Assembly: GCA_018105865.1 (NCBI GenBank)
Contig: CM030865.1
Location: forward strand, 3,072,216 to 3,136,215
Direction: 5' to 3'
DNA length: 64,000 nt
From: Metaphire vulgaris
Lineage: Eukaryota > Annelida > Clitellata > Crassiclitellata > Megascolecidae
Shown: positions 54,632-64,000 of the stretch, in pieces
Position numbering within the stretch: position 1 is the first letter of the stretch
Layout of the letters: each line of letters begins with the position of its first letter
Made by a program: the position numbers and the translations under genes
Notes under the pieces: generated by a model
The model's input: only the letters and a program-made list of their open reading frames with translations
The model's database searches: none
Told to the model about the DNA's origin: nothing

Positions 54632-55321
54632 CTATCGAGGTTTTGGCCTTACACTCCTCAGCGGTGTAATTTCCGTTGACTCTGTGTATCGAATGTTCGG
54701 CGGCGTCTTTGCACTCGGCATGCTATGCCTAATTATGTCCCATCGTGCCTTTGATTTATTTCTTTTAGCTAGAGTTTCCTCAATTTCTGTCACTAGGGGT
54801 TTCAATACCGTCCTCTTATTCAGTACTTCGTTAATAATGGATAAGGTGGCTAGTTTTTTAATCACTCTTTCGCTGACTATGGACGCCGTGCTTTGGTTGT
54901 TGTCGTTCTTGTCGCTAATTACGAATGACGTGCTTGGGTTATTATTGTTTTCGCTAATTTTTAACGCCATGCGTAGATTGTTATTATTTTTGCCAATAAA
55001 TGATGCATTATTGGGAACACTATTCTTTTTCTTTCCAACTTCGGGTTTCTCGTCTGACGTTTTCCCTGGCGATATTACTTTTTCACCTCGACCTTGCTTT
55101 TCCTTCATTCCTTTCATTTTGGACGTCAATTTCTTTGTCGTTCCCTTTATTTGTGAAATTATGAATTTCTTTCCTGGTTTGGTATCCTTTTCACCTTTAG
55201 CTTTGAGAGCCGTGCCATCCTGAGATATTCGTTCCATAGATTCATCGGATGACAATATTTTCTTCTCTTTAATGCTTATGTTGCTTCCGCCTTCTTTCTT
55301 CGGGACGTTCATGTTTACATT
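54632..55321 (-). CDS. Gene D cytoplasmic tail exon
   Basis: 690 nt, phase 0. NVNMNVPKKEGGSNISIKEK at the start, NNNNPSTSFVISDKNDNNQS in the middle, RYTESTEITPLRSVRPKPR at the end. It has the same length as gene C's tail. The aligned differences are almost all substitutions, and the frame is fully open, which argues for selection on the protein. Confidence 0.9.
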   Translation of the reverse strand, partial: NVNMNVPKKEGGSNISIKEKKILSSDESMERISQDGTALKAKGEKDTKPGKKFIISQIKGTTKKLTSKMKGMKEKQGRGEKVISPGKTSDEKPEVGKKKNSVPNNASFIGKNNNNLRMALKISENNNNPSTSFVISDKNDNNQSTASIVSERVIKKLATLSIINEVLNKRTVLKPLVTEIEETLAKRNKSKARWDIIRHSMPSAKTPPNIRYTESTEITPLRSVRPKPR

Positions 55322-58300
55322 CTGAAATAGAAGTTTATGGCGAGTCAAATATACCATTTATATTGCTTAACTACATTTTCGTCAGACAGCGTGTCCACGA
55401 GAATTGTTATTGAGTCTGATAGCGATATTTAAATCTGTTCTTTTGTCCCATCGTAAGGTTTAGTTAGCATATGTAATTTTGAAAATGTGGAGACTCAGTG
55501 CACTTAAATACGTCTTGACCCAAAGTACTTAAATCGCGTTTTAATTTCTTTTGATCTCAGAATCCGATTTTGTCACATTCAATATACAGTAGAACTTTGT
55601 TTAAGGTACTTAGGCGGGTCTGCAAAATTTAGGCTATATCCGAGGTACATTAGAGGCTACCTAATCTCATACAGGTCCGCCGAGAATGGGCAGGGGCAAA
55701 TGCACATTGGCCCGGCTATCTGTAGGGGTCTGAGGTGCGTCCGTGTTTAGGTTTAGTGCTAGGTTTAGAGTTTTAGGGTTGTTGGGGTGACCGTCCGCCT
55801 GTTTAAACTCTATACATGTAGAGACAATCACAAAAAGATCATGACCAATTTTTCACGCGCATGCACTTCTTATTCTTAGAGGCCGTGACACTGTTTTGCA
55901 CGGTGACCCGGAATTTCTCTCGGCGTGCCTCATCTCATTGAATACGGTAGCGCCTCACACGCGAACGTACATTTTCTAGAACAGTGATATCTTGTAATTT
56001 ATAGGCTACAGTGTGGTGCTGGCATTTTGCTTTCTGGAATGTCAAAAATCCAGCGACCAGATATTGTTGATGACAAGTAATTGCAGATGTAAATTTAGTT
56101 GTGGACCTGATTTGAGGAACTGCATTGTTGGCTCGGTCAAATTGAGCTCAATCTGTGGCACTGCAATTATTAACAGTGTTTGATTTCTATGCTGGGAATA
56201 CTGTTAAGAGCAAAACCTTAATCATTTGAAAAACATCTGGTCGGCAAATCTTTGTCTATTTTCAGAGACATCGGAGAAATATTGGTGGATTTTTGGGATG
56301 TAAAGCTCCCTCTGACAAGTTTTTGAGGATGAGTTGGGTAGGGTTGGCTAAGAAAATAATTCATATTTTTTATCGTTGATCGTCTAATTCAGTATTTTTA
56401 TCATTGTTCAATTAATGGTAGTTAAAATTCCACTATAATATTCGAGAAAAGTTGATGCAAATGAGCTACTTCGCTCTTGAAAACGTGTCCCCTATTTGAA
56501 CTAACTACTGTACAGTACTGTAGTTGCTTATGCCAACTGCACAGAAGGCATTCACTTTGACACTGAACCACAGAAGCTATGCTATTGACTACTTTTCGAC
56601 GGCCATTATCCGGCTAAAGAAATTGTAATGTATTACGGTGAGTTGATTGGACCATGATTTCAAAAGGTTTTAAAAATGAACCCATGTCTGAAATATTTCT
56701 CTTATATTTTACCTCATCCCGCCTTTCATCCAAGTGCCTCACTGCCTCGCCCTCTGTTCCCGTTCCTGGAGCTTCCGCTGTCTGTTCCCTGTAATTCCTG
56801 TATAAATAGAACAGACGAGAAATAAGCATAATCGACATCTAAAGCAAGAAGTATTGCATTAGGTGCGTGACAATAGGACTTTTTGGTACTCACTGATTTC
56901 CTTCCAAGTCCGCCACCGCTACACCCTCTGTTCCCACTGCTGGAGCTGCCGATGGATCTATCGCTGGAGCTGCCGCTGGATCTACCGCTGGAGCTACCGC
57001 TTTCTCTTCCTCTTTATTCCTGCATAAATAGAACAAAAGTGAAATAGACATAATCGACATCTAAAGCAAGAAGTATTGCATTTAGGTACGTGACAGTAGG
57101 ACTTCTGGGTACTCACGCTATACAACATAGCAGGATTACAATTACGAGCACCGCTCCTCCTACGCCTCCGCCAATCTTTAGCAACAAGCCTTTCGATGAA
57201 CCTAAATCAACAAATGAATACACTAAAGAGCTCTATGAAACATAGGTTTCTATTTCTGGAGTGTATCTGGAAAGAAAAACGTAGAAGTTTGGTCTTAAGA
57301 CAAAGTGAATTAGTTGTCATTATAATTTGGCACATATGTTTATTTTTTTACGCCTACTTATGATATAATTAATAGTTCAGTAGTACAATGTGGCAATTTA
57401 GAAGTCAACCTATGGTAATTTTTATATTATATTTTTCTAGTATCAGAAGTAGCAGTAATGTGCTTCTTCCAAATTAGTAATGCTCTTGGCATCAGTCGAT
57501 GGTCGCCCAAAAGTAGAATTGTATACAAGTACTTCATTATCAATCCGATAAATTAATCCGATTTTTCGGTCCATAATTTTGGGGTAGGGACAATGGAGAA
57601 CCCGAACCCTTTTAGTTCGCATCTAAATTTCGTAAGAGCCACCGGAACGGACCAGAATTGGGAGTGAAATTCATATTCTTGGCCAAGCCACTGAAAATAC
57701 GTACTTACCAAAAGTGGTGTGAGTGTTAGGTATCTGCAAATTCTGTGTAGTCATTGTATCTGAAGACCTGGCTGAGTGCGTTTGAGCGTGGACAGTGAGC
57801 AACTTGAGCAAGAACCGGATATGCGATGACTAGCTTGAGTGTAGCACCTTGTTCACCATTAGGCTGCTTTGCAAGTCAATACGTACCGTAATTGGTTGGC
57901 AACGAGGTTGGGATATTTGAGTAGAGGAGTGATAGCTTTCTATTATTTTCGGATCCTCATCTAGTGAGTCTTGAATTCTTCGAATATTTTGAAGAGATGA
58001 TTTAGAGATGGTTGTGAAGAAAGAGTTACAGCATCCTGCAGTATCCGACAGGATGCAAGAGCTTTGGCAAATTGAATAAATATATTAGAAGAAACAAGTT
58101 GCCTGATTCTGCGCAGGTAACAAAAGTTACATAGCGCCTGCCAAGATATCTCTCGGACTTGGGATATTTCGATATAAAACAGAAGTAACATTTTCAAATT
58201 ATGACAATTCCAAATACTACCACTAACCACCTTCATTCACCTGATGCTGATGTCGTCATAGCGACTTTTATTGATGTAACAGTATCATCCGCTGTAAAAT

Positions 58301-61300
58301 AAAAGAAACATTGATTTCAATTATCTGCGTTTCTTGGTACTAAATGCAATGAGACATTTGGTATTTTTGGAACACGCTAGATGTGAATCTTGGTTTACAG
58401 TGTGCGTCGTTGGTTGTTTTCGTCAGTCGTCCAAGAGTTAAGCTAAAATTATTGGAATTGAGCTTAAGAGATATTATTGCTTCATCATACAGTAGCTTTC
58501 ACGAAATCAGTCGAATTGAAGAAATTATTTATAATTATCAGCCATATCAGTTGCCATCATCATCATCATCGTAATTGCCAGCTCATTAGCGGCAATAGCC
58601 AGACACGAAACTTCTCCATTTATCTTTTTGGGGGCATGGGGGCGGAAGCCAAGAAGAACGGGAGGCAAGAAGAAGCAAATGCCCATAAAAGAACCCCGAT
58701 CACGTGTCGCCTTCGGGTGGCCACCAACCTTCCCCCCCAGCATCACACCACATAATATCGTCGTGAATGAAATATTTGTTGATTTTTTTCACGAAAATAT
58801 TGCCAGTTTTTTCACGAAGATATTTCCAAAATATAGATGAGTCTGATAAAAACGTTGATATGGAGTGTCACGTTATACGCCTCAGAAACCTGGACTCTCC
58901 AAAAGAAGGACATACAAAAGCTGGAAGCATTCGAAATGTGGATATGGAAAAGAATGGAAAATATTAAGTGGACGGACAAGTAAACAAACGATGAACTACT
59001 ACAGATGGCGGAGGAACAAAGATCGTTAATCAGCACCATCAAAAAAGGCAGAGAAACTGGATTGGACACGTACTAAGAAGAGAAACATTACTCAGAACAG
59101 CAATTGAGGGAAGTATATCAGGAAGAAAGACAAAAGGGAGACCAAGGAAAATGCTACTGGACTGGATGATGAAAACAGGTGAACAGCGTCACATGACTTA
59201 TTCAGAAATCAAAGAAGAATCCAGACGTAGAGAGGAATAGTAGCAATTGAACCTTGAACCTGTCCCATGACAGAGAACACGATGATGAAGATTACCAGTA
59301 TGACAAGTAAAAAAACAGAAATTGATGAATTGCTGAGGAAAACTCATTTTGGTAAAATAAAGCATGCTTTCTAGATTTTCTCTCCTTTCATGCCTACACC
59401 GCACTCTCGTTTTACATTCCAACAACAGTCTGTCCTCATCCTGATGTTCCAGTATCCCTGATATCTATGCACCATGTCCTTGATATCATGGTGAAATCAT
59501 TCTCCTCAAAAAGGTTCTGAGAAAAATAATTCAGCTGGGATGGAACATGTGAAGCTTAAGAATCATTTTGCATCCTAGGGCACACCACTACCTCAGCATG
59601 GTTTCAACATATATTCAGTAATCTCTGTGTCGAAAAATCACAAACATTTTCCACAACGTATTTAAAAGAAACCCAAACATTATGTTCAAGAGACATCATG
59701 GTTTTTCAAACTAATCGTCGAAAAGTAACTTTTGAATTTGGGATAAATCAAAAAATATGTTACGAATGTACAGTATTTGAAACACTTTCCTTTGCCTAGG
59801 GGCTTTACAGCATGCTTAAAAATACCCAATTTGATGTGTAATGGTGGCAGTAAGACTAGTTATGGAACGATTAAATTACCTGGTGTTGGTGTTGTGACTT
59901 TCTTCGTTTTTGGCTCTGAAATTAAGTACATCGACGATAAGTTGACACAACTTGTCTTTGTTTTGACCATCACGCTGACACATTTTGTTAAAGGTTTTAA
60001 TGGAATGAGGGTGGTGAATGTCGTTGCGGTAATACTGTATAGTCGTCTCAGTTACCAGGAATCAAATGATATGGAAACAAATGAATCTTCGTTAAGCTGA
60101 CGCATTGACCAGGAAGTCAATGGTGTTCATAACGACGACGACGACGATGACGACGACGATGATGATGATGATTATGATGATGATGACGATGATAAAGACA
60201 TGGGCGTATTTAGAACGGCTCAAAGGGGTATGCTGAAATTGAAGAAGTTCGAAAATAAACGTTGTGAAAAGCAAAAAAGGGTTATCGCCCTTCTAAAACA
60301 TGATGACAAGTAATAAAAAAGAACCAAAGAAGACCAAAAGGGTACGCTATGGCTCAGTAGCGTACTCCCTAAATACGCCACTGGATAAAGATGCCGTTCC
60401 AGTTTATATTCGCTCTTCGAACTACAGCTGTCATCAGTGCATCATTTTCACTGCTTTCACATGACGCATTGTTTTCATATTCAATCAAAAAACAATTCTA
60501 ATTTAAGACATATATCATTTTCGCAATATGTTTTCTGATAGCAATGCATTACTTGGTGGTGCGGCCTTCTTTTTTGTAACCCCTGAAATAAAATACATCG
60601 GCGTTAAGTTGACAGGACTTGTCTTTGTTTTGACCATCGTGGTGACACGTAGACCTACTGTTAACGCTTTTAATAGCAATTGAATGGCGAATATCGTGAG
60701 GTTAATATCGCTTAGTTTGGCGCAATGACCAGAAAGAAAATGATGAACATTACGGCGATGACGCTGATACTGATGTCTTTCCAACAGTTATCCTATTTTA
60801 AGTTATCATAATTGCTGCTTTCATCTGACAAAACAATGGGTTTGATATTTAATCAATGAATAATTGCCATTTAGATTTTGTTCAAATTCTTTAATTTCTC
60901 AAAATATCCCTTCTTAAAAAGTTATTGTCTTGTTGCAAAGCAATACCTGGTTTTACTGTTGCTGTCCCTCAAATAAAATACATTGGAGTTACGTTAATGG
61001 AAGTTTTGTTTCTGCTTTTACCACAATGGTGATTCTTTCTGAATTATTTAGTAGCATGATGATGGCGATTACATTATCCTTGCAGTAGTGGCAATCATAA
61101 GGACCATGCAGGAATAAGAAAGGTTCATGCAAATAGTAAGCTTGATGGAAGCGTGTTGATCCAATTTAGTAATAGAATACAGTAGAGGCAGGTCTAATAT
61201 TACTCAATAACTAGATCCTTCGAGAATAATGACCTGCCTGCCAAACGCAAAACAAACAGTATGAAATATTGCTGTTTACGATGATGCCAGTCTAAAATCG

Positions 61301-62596
61301 AAATTATCTAATTATTTAATTTCCATCTTGACAGATTATCTGATGACAGATCAATATAAATCGATTGATTCGCCACTCGTCTTTATTGGCTATGAAATCA
61401 AATGCATCTTCGTTAAGTTGACGGATTGAGAAGGAAGACAATGGTGTTCATTACGACGATCATGATAATGATGCCGTTCCGTTTTATATTCACTATTCCA
61501 ACTAGAGCTGGCATCATATTCGCTGGTTTTACATGACGCATGTTTTCGAATTCAATCAAAAATCATTCTATTTTTAGAAATATTTTATTTTCGCAATATG
61601 TTATCTGATAACAATGCAATACCTGGTTCTGGTTCGGTTTTCGATTCTGAAAATTAAATACATCGGCGTTAAGTTGACACTACTTGTCTTTGTTTGACCA
61701 TCGTGGAGACACGTTTTCTGGAGCTTTTAATAACATGCGAATGGCGAATGACGTGGCGGTAATGTCGTGTTTTTGGCGCAATGACCAGGAAGAAAATGTT
61801 GAACATTACAATGATGACGCTAATACTGATGCCTTTCCAAGAATAATTATCTCAGTTAAAGATATTATCATCGCTGCTTTTATATGTGAAAATAGTGCGT
61901 TTGACATTTGATCAATGAATAATTATTGCCATTATGATTTGGTTCAAATTCTTTAATTTCTCAAAATATTTATTTTTAAAAGTTATTGTCTTGTTACAAA
62001 GCAATACCTCCTGTATCGGCAATTTCCGTAGTATCCTCTGAAATAAAATACATTGTACATTGGCGTTACGTTGATGCACGTGTTGTCTCTGCTTTGTACA
62101 CAACGATGATTCCTTTTGGATTACGTATTCAGTAGCATGATGATGATGGTGATTGTATTATTTTTGCTGCAGTGGTTATCATATGGACTATGTGAAAGCA
62201 TAAGCATGGGTCATGCAAATCTTAAGCTTGATGAAAGCTTTTTACAATCAAAGCAATTATAAATCAATTTTTATAATCAAAGGATCCAAATTAGTAATAG
62301 TATGGTCGCAGGTCTAATATGACACAATAACTGGATCCATCTAAAATTGACCTGTTTGCCAAATGCAAAGCAACTAGAATGACAATATTGATGATTGCGA
62401 TGATGGCAGTCTAAAATCAAAATAATTAAGCCTAAGCTTATTTAATTCTCATCTACAGTTCTACACTGAATATCTGATGACAGATCGATAAAAAATTGAT
62501 TGATACGTCTTATCGTCCTCATTGATTCTGAAATCAAATGTATCTATACGTTAAGTTGACGCATTGACCAGGAAGACCAGGATGTTCATAACGATT

Positions 62597-62659
<63 letters not shown>

Positions 62660-62871
62660 CCGTTCCAGTTTCTATTCGCTATTCAACCTAGAGCTCATCA
62701 GTGCCTCATTCTCGCTGCTTTAACATGATGCCTTGTTTTCATATTCAATCAATGATTAAATGTGCTATTTACAGTTTGTGAAAACATCATTCTATTTCTT
62801 AGAAATATTTCATCATCACAATAGTTTTTCTGATAACAATGCATTACCTGGTTCTGGGGCATCAGTCGGGT
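54632..62871 (-). CDS. Gene D: membrane protein with microexon stalk (5' end outside window)
   Basis: Minus-strand exons seen: microexons 62871-62848, 62037-62008, 61646-61623, 60967-60947, 60582-60553 and 59915-59880; stalk 58291-58241; transmembrane 57201-57117; juxtamembrane 57019-56894 and 56797-56713; tail 55321-54632. The sum plus one base from the preceding exon is 401 codons including the stop. Two units with doubtful donors (62527-62507 and 61389) are left out. Signal and ectodomain exons must lie beyond position 64000. It is a close paralogue of gene C. Confidence 0.83.
55676..55932. mobile_element. MITE-like element, copy of 36940
   Basis: CAGGTCCGCCGAGAATGGGC to GGAATTTCTCTCGGCGTGCC, at the position equivalent to gene C's copy. 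Confidence 0.7.
56713..57019 (-). CDS. Gene D juxtamembrane exons
   Basis: 57019-56894: NKEEEKAVAPAVDPAAAPAI, DPSAAPAVGTEGVAVADLEG, NQ. 56797-56713: NYREQTAEAPGTGTEGEAVR, HLDERRDE. Same lengths and phases as in gene C; the APAVDP repeat unit is present in three forms. Confidence 0.88.
57117..57201 (-). CDS. Gene D transmembrane exon
   Basis: 85 nt, SSKGLLLK then IGGGVGGAVLVIVILLCC, I. It differs from gene C at one residue (L for M). Confidence 0.9.
58241..58291 (-). CDS. Gene D 51-nt stalk exon
   Basis: ADDTVTSIKVAMTTSAS, identical to gene C at all 51 bases as read. Confidence 0.88.
58840..59245 (+). pseudogene. LINE reverse transcriptase C-terminal fragment
   Basis: Plus strand, reading across two frames: VTLYASETWTLQKKDIQKLE, AFEMWIWKRMENIKW, then RNWIGHVLRRETLLRTAIEG, KGRPRKMLLDWMMKTGEQRH and a stop. 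It is the same region as the fragments at 2195 and 50655. It lies inside gene D's array intron. Confidence 0.85.
59560..59870. repeat. Conserved array block, copy 2
   Basis: Equivalent of 42000-42360 (AATCATTTTGCATCCTAGGG, ...CATTATGTTCAAGAGACATC). Confidence 0.75.
59880..62871 (-). CDS. Gene D microexon array
   Basis: Transcript order: 62871-62848 PTDAPEP; 62527-62507 SMRTIR (weak donor GTATCA); 62037-62008 DTTEIADTG; 61646-61623 SKTEPEP; 61389-about 61370 (donor GT lost); 60967-60947 TATVKP (acceptor TTTGAG); 60582-60553 VTKKKAAPP; 59915-59880 PKTKKVTTPTP. They are phase 1-1 with lengths 21-36 nt. The units repeat every 1.1-1.2 kb and align with gene C's units member by member. Confidence 0.78.
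60125..60195. repeat. (GAC)n(GAT)n microsatellite
   Basis: In a gene D array intron, directly followed by a MITE-like element (ends GGGCGTATTTAGAAC and CCTAAATACGCCACTGG, about 60203-60386). Confidence 0.85.
62597..62660. repeat. (GAT)n microsatellite in microexon intron
   Basis: A 60-bp GAT array directly before GCCGTTCCAG. Confidence 0.95.
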
Positions 62872-63009
62872 CTAGAAATGAAATTAAAATACAACGAGGT
62901 TAAGTTGACACGACTTGTCTTTGTTTTGACCAACATGGTAAAACGTTTTTGTAAGGCTATAAATAGCATGAAAATTGTGAATGTCGTGGCGGTAATATTA
63001 AATCAAAGA

Positions 63010-63229
63010 CTAATAATCACTTTGCATCTTATGGCGCGGTAGTGTTTCATCATGGTTTTCACATACATTCTGTAATCTCTGTGTCTATAAGTACAAAGGA
63101 AGTTGTTGGAAGTTGTTAACAACGCATTAAAAGGATCCCAAGCTTCATGTTCAAGAGACGTCATTGTTTTTGGCAAACTGATCGTCGAAATGTAACTTCC
63201 GAATTTGTGTGCCGAGGAATACTTCTTCT
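63010..63229. repeat. Conserved array block, copy 3
   Basis: Equivalent of 42000-42360 (CTTTGCATCTTATGGCGCGG, ...CCCAAGCTTCATGTTCAAGA), cut by the following MITE. Confidence 0.75.
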
Positions 63230-63309
63230 TTAACCCCTTAACTGGGTATTTAACTGTAACTCAATGTAAAATAGACGGATATATCCGGGGTCCCCAGTTA
63301 AGGGGTTAA
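63230..63309. mobile_element. 80-bp TTAA-ended MITE
   Basis: TTAACCCCTTAACTGGG to CCCAGTTAAGGGGTTAA; the interior ACTCAATGTAAAATAGACGG matches the copy at 44549. Confidence 0.9.
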
Positions 63310-63329
63310 TATTAACTTTTTCATAGCTC

Positions 63330-64000
63330 ACTGCTAAAAATTTGTTGCGGTGTGTCAAGGAGCGTTGTCCTGGTGTAGGGTCCACGTGTGATTTTCTGAT
63401 ATTGCACGGATATATGAGGTAGAAGACCATCACCAAGAACGTGCTGACAGTTATATTCACTGTTCGTCTTGGCACATGGGAGCCCAATGAAGACAATGCG
63501 CGACTTTCCCAATCTTGATATGGCAACCGAAACCATGACGTTACCTGCTGAAGTGCTGGTGATCATGGATAATAGCATTGTCGCTAGTGAAACAGCACGT
63601 TTCTTGCTGGCTTGAGCGCATACTCGATCGTTCTGTGTACTTAAGATGTAGGAAGAGTAAATATGCTTTTTTCGTCAGTGGACCAGATGCTATGGACTCT
63701 ATACGATCCGCTGGAAAACGCCGTAGAAGTTTCTGATAGCGCGAAATCCGTTTCATCTTACAATATCTGTTCAACTGCTGACCAACTTTGCGCTGGTTGT
63801 GCTGGTCAAGTGAGAGACCTTTCTTTGCAACACGTTGAACGTGAAATGCCTGTTTCGCGTTCGATCTCCCATAGGCTCACATGTCTTAGTGGTTTGTCTT
63901 CCTGGCTACAGATAAGCTGGCTTACCCAACCTGATGTTTGCATATCTGTTCGAGCTGATTTCGGACGTCCGCTACACGGCTTTCTATAGCTGTGGTACAT
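63330..64000 (-). pseudogene. Mariner-like transposase relic, cut by window edge
   Basis: Minus strand. Near 63990 a helix-turn-helix region resembling GRPKSARTDMQTSGWVSQLI, CSQEDKPLRHVSLWEIERET, GISRST. At about 63760 KRISRYQKLLRRFPADRI. At about 63550-63400 a VMVSVAISRLGKSRIVFIGL-like strand in another frame. The order fits the paired DNA-binding region then catalytic core of mariner/Tc1 transposases, but several frameshifts make it non-functional. Confidence 0.8.

Larger units (their letters stand above)
54400..58740. repeat. Segmental duplication block (gene D copy)
   Basis: Partner of 35700-39320 in the same orientation. It differs by small indels, presence or absence of the AAT array and MITE, and extra sequence at about 57240-58080. 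Confidence 0.88.

Overview
This is a eukaryotic, intron-rich, AT-rich window. It has GT-AG introns with TTTATTTCAG-like acceptors, long (TTA)n and (AT)n microsatellites, non-LTR retrotransposon fragments, SINEs and many MITEs. The palindrome TAGGCCTA and its fragments recur throughout. PAN/apple-like domains, beta-trefoil lectin domains and type I membrane receptors point to an animal. SINEs whose shared body carries either a 5S-rRNA head or a tRNA head recall the DeuSINE group, so a marine deuterostome invertebrate is my low-confidence guess at the source.

Every protein-coding gene I can support lies on the minus strand, so genes read from high to low coordinates. I see a tandem family of at least four related membrane-protein genes. 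Gene D (5' end outside the window, to 54632), gene C (51919 to 35935) and gene B (34647 to 28082) are close relatives. Gene A (25801 to 12468) is more divergent. Their common plan is a conserved promoter block, a 70-nt signal-peptide exon, zero to four PAN/apple-like exons, an array of very short exons (mostly 15-36 nt, all phase 1-1), a transmembrane exon with a glycine/alanine-rich start, one or two juxtamembrane exons, and one large lysine-rich cytoplasmic-tail exon ending in a conserved ITPL-containing motif. Splice phases close perfectly: gene C totals 1740 nt (579 codons plus stop), gene B 1125 nt, and gene A 2413 nt, which is one base too many because of a single homopolymer insertion in the tail.

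Downstream of gene A (11051 to 2768) are a fifth PAN-like exon and five exons encoding two complete ricin-B-type beta-trefoil lectin domains with a stop. No own signal exon was found. The PAN exon has the same phase as gene A's exons, so this is either an alternative soluble 3' end of gene A or a separate gene lacking a visible first exon.

The part I consider most likely to be undescribed is the microexon system. About 25 tiny phase-symmetric exons encode interchangeable 5-23-residue stalk cassettes (for example EPTTEPEPEPG, AKGYKKAKG, GYAKKGGKTVG). They are arranged in tandemly duplicated units of about 1.1-1.4 kb, with active, decayed and expanded copies side by side. Any cassette can be skipped or included without shifting frame. 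This is a layout suited to combinatorial or polymorphic receptor diversification, although splicing itself cannot be seen from DNA.

Between and within the genes are LINE pieces, a mariner-like transposase relic at the right edge, at least four SINEs of one family, hAT-like MITEs with intact 8-bp target duplications, and a short TTAA-ended MITE family.
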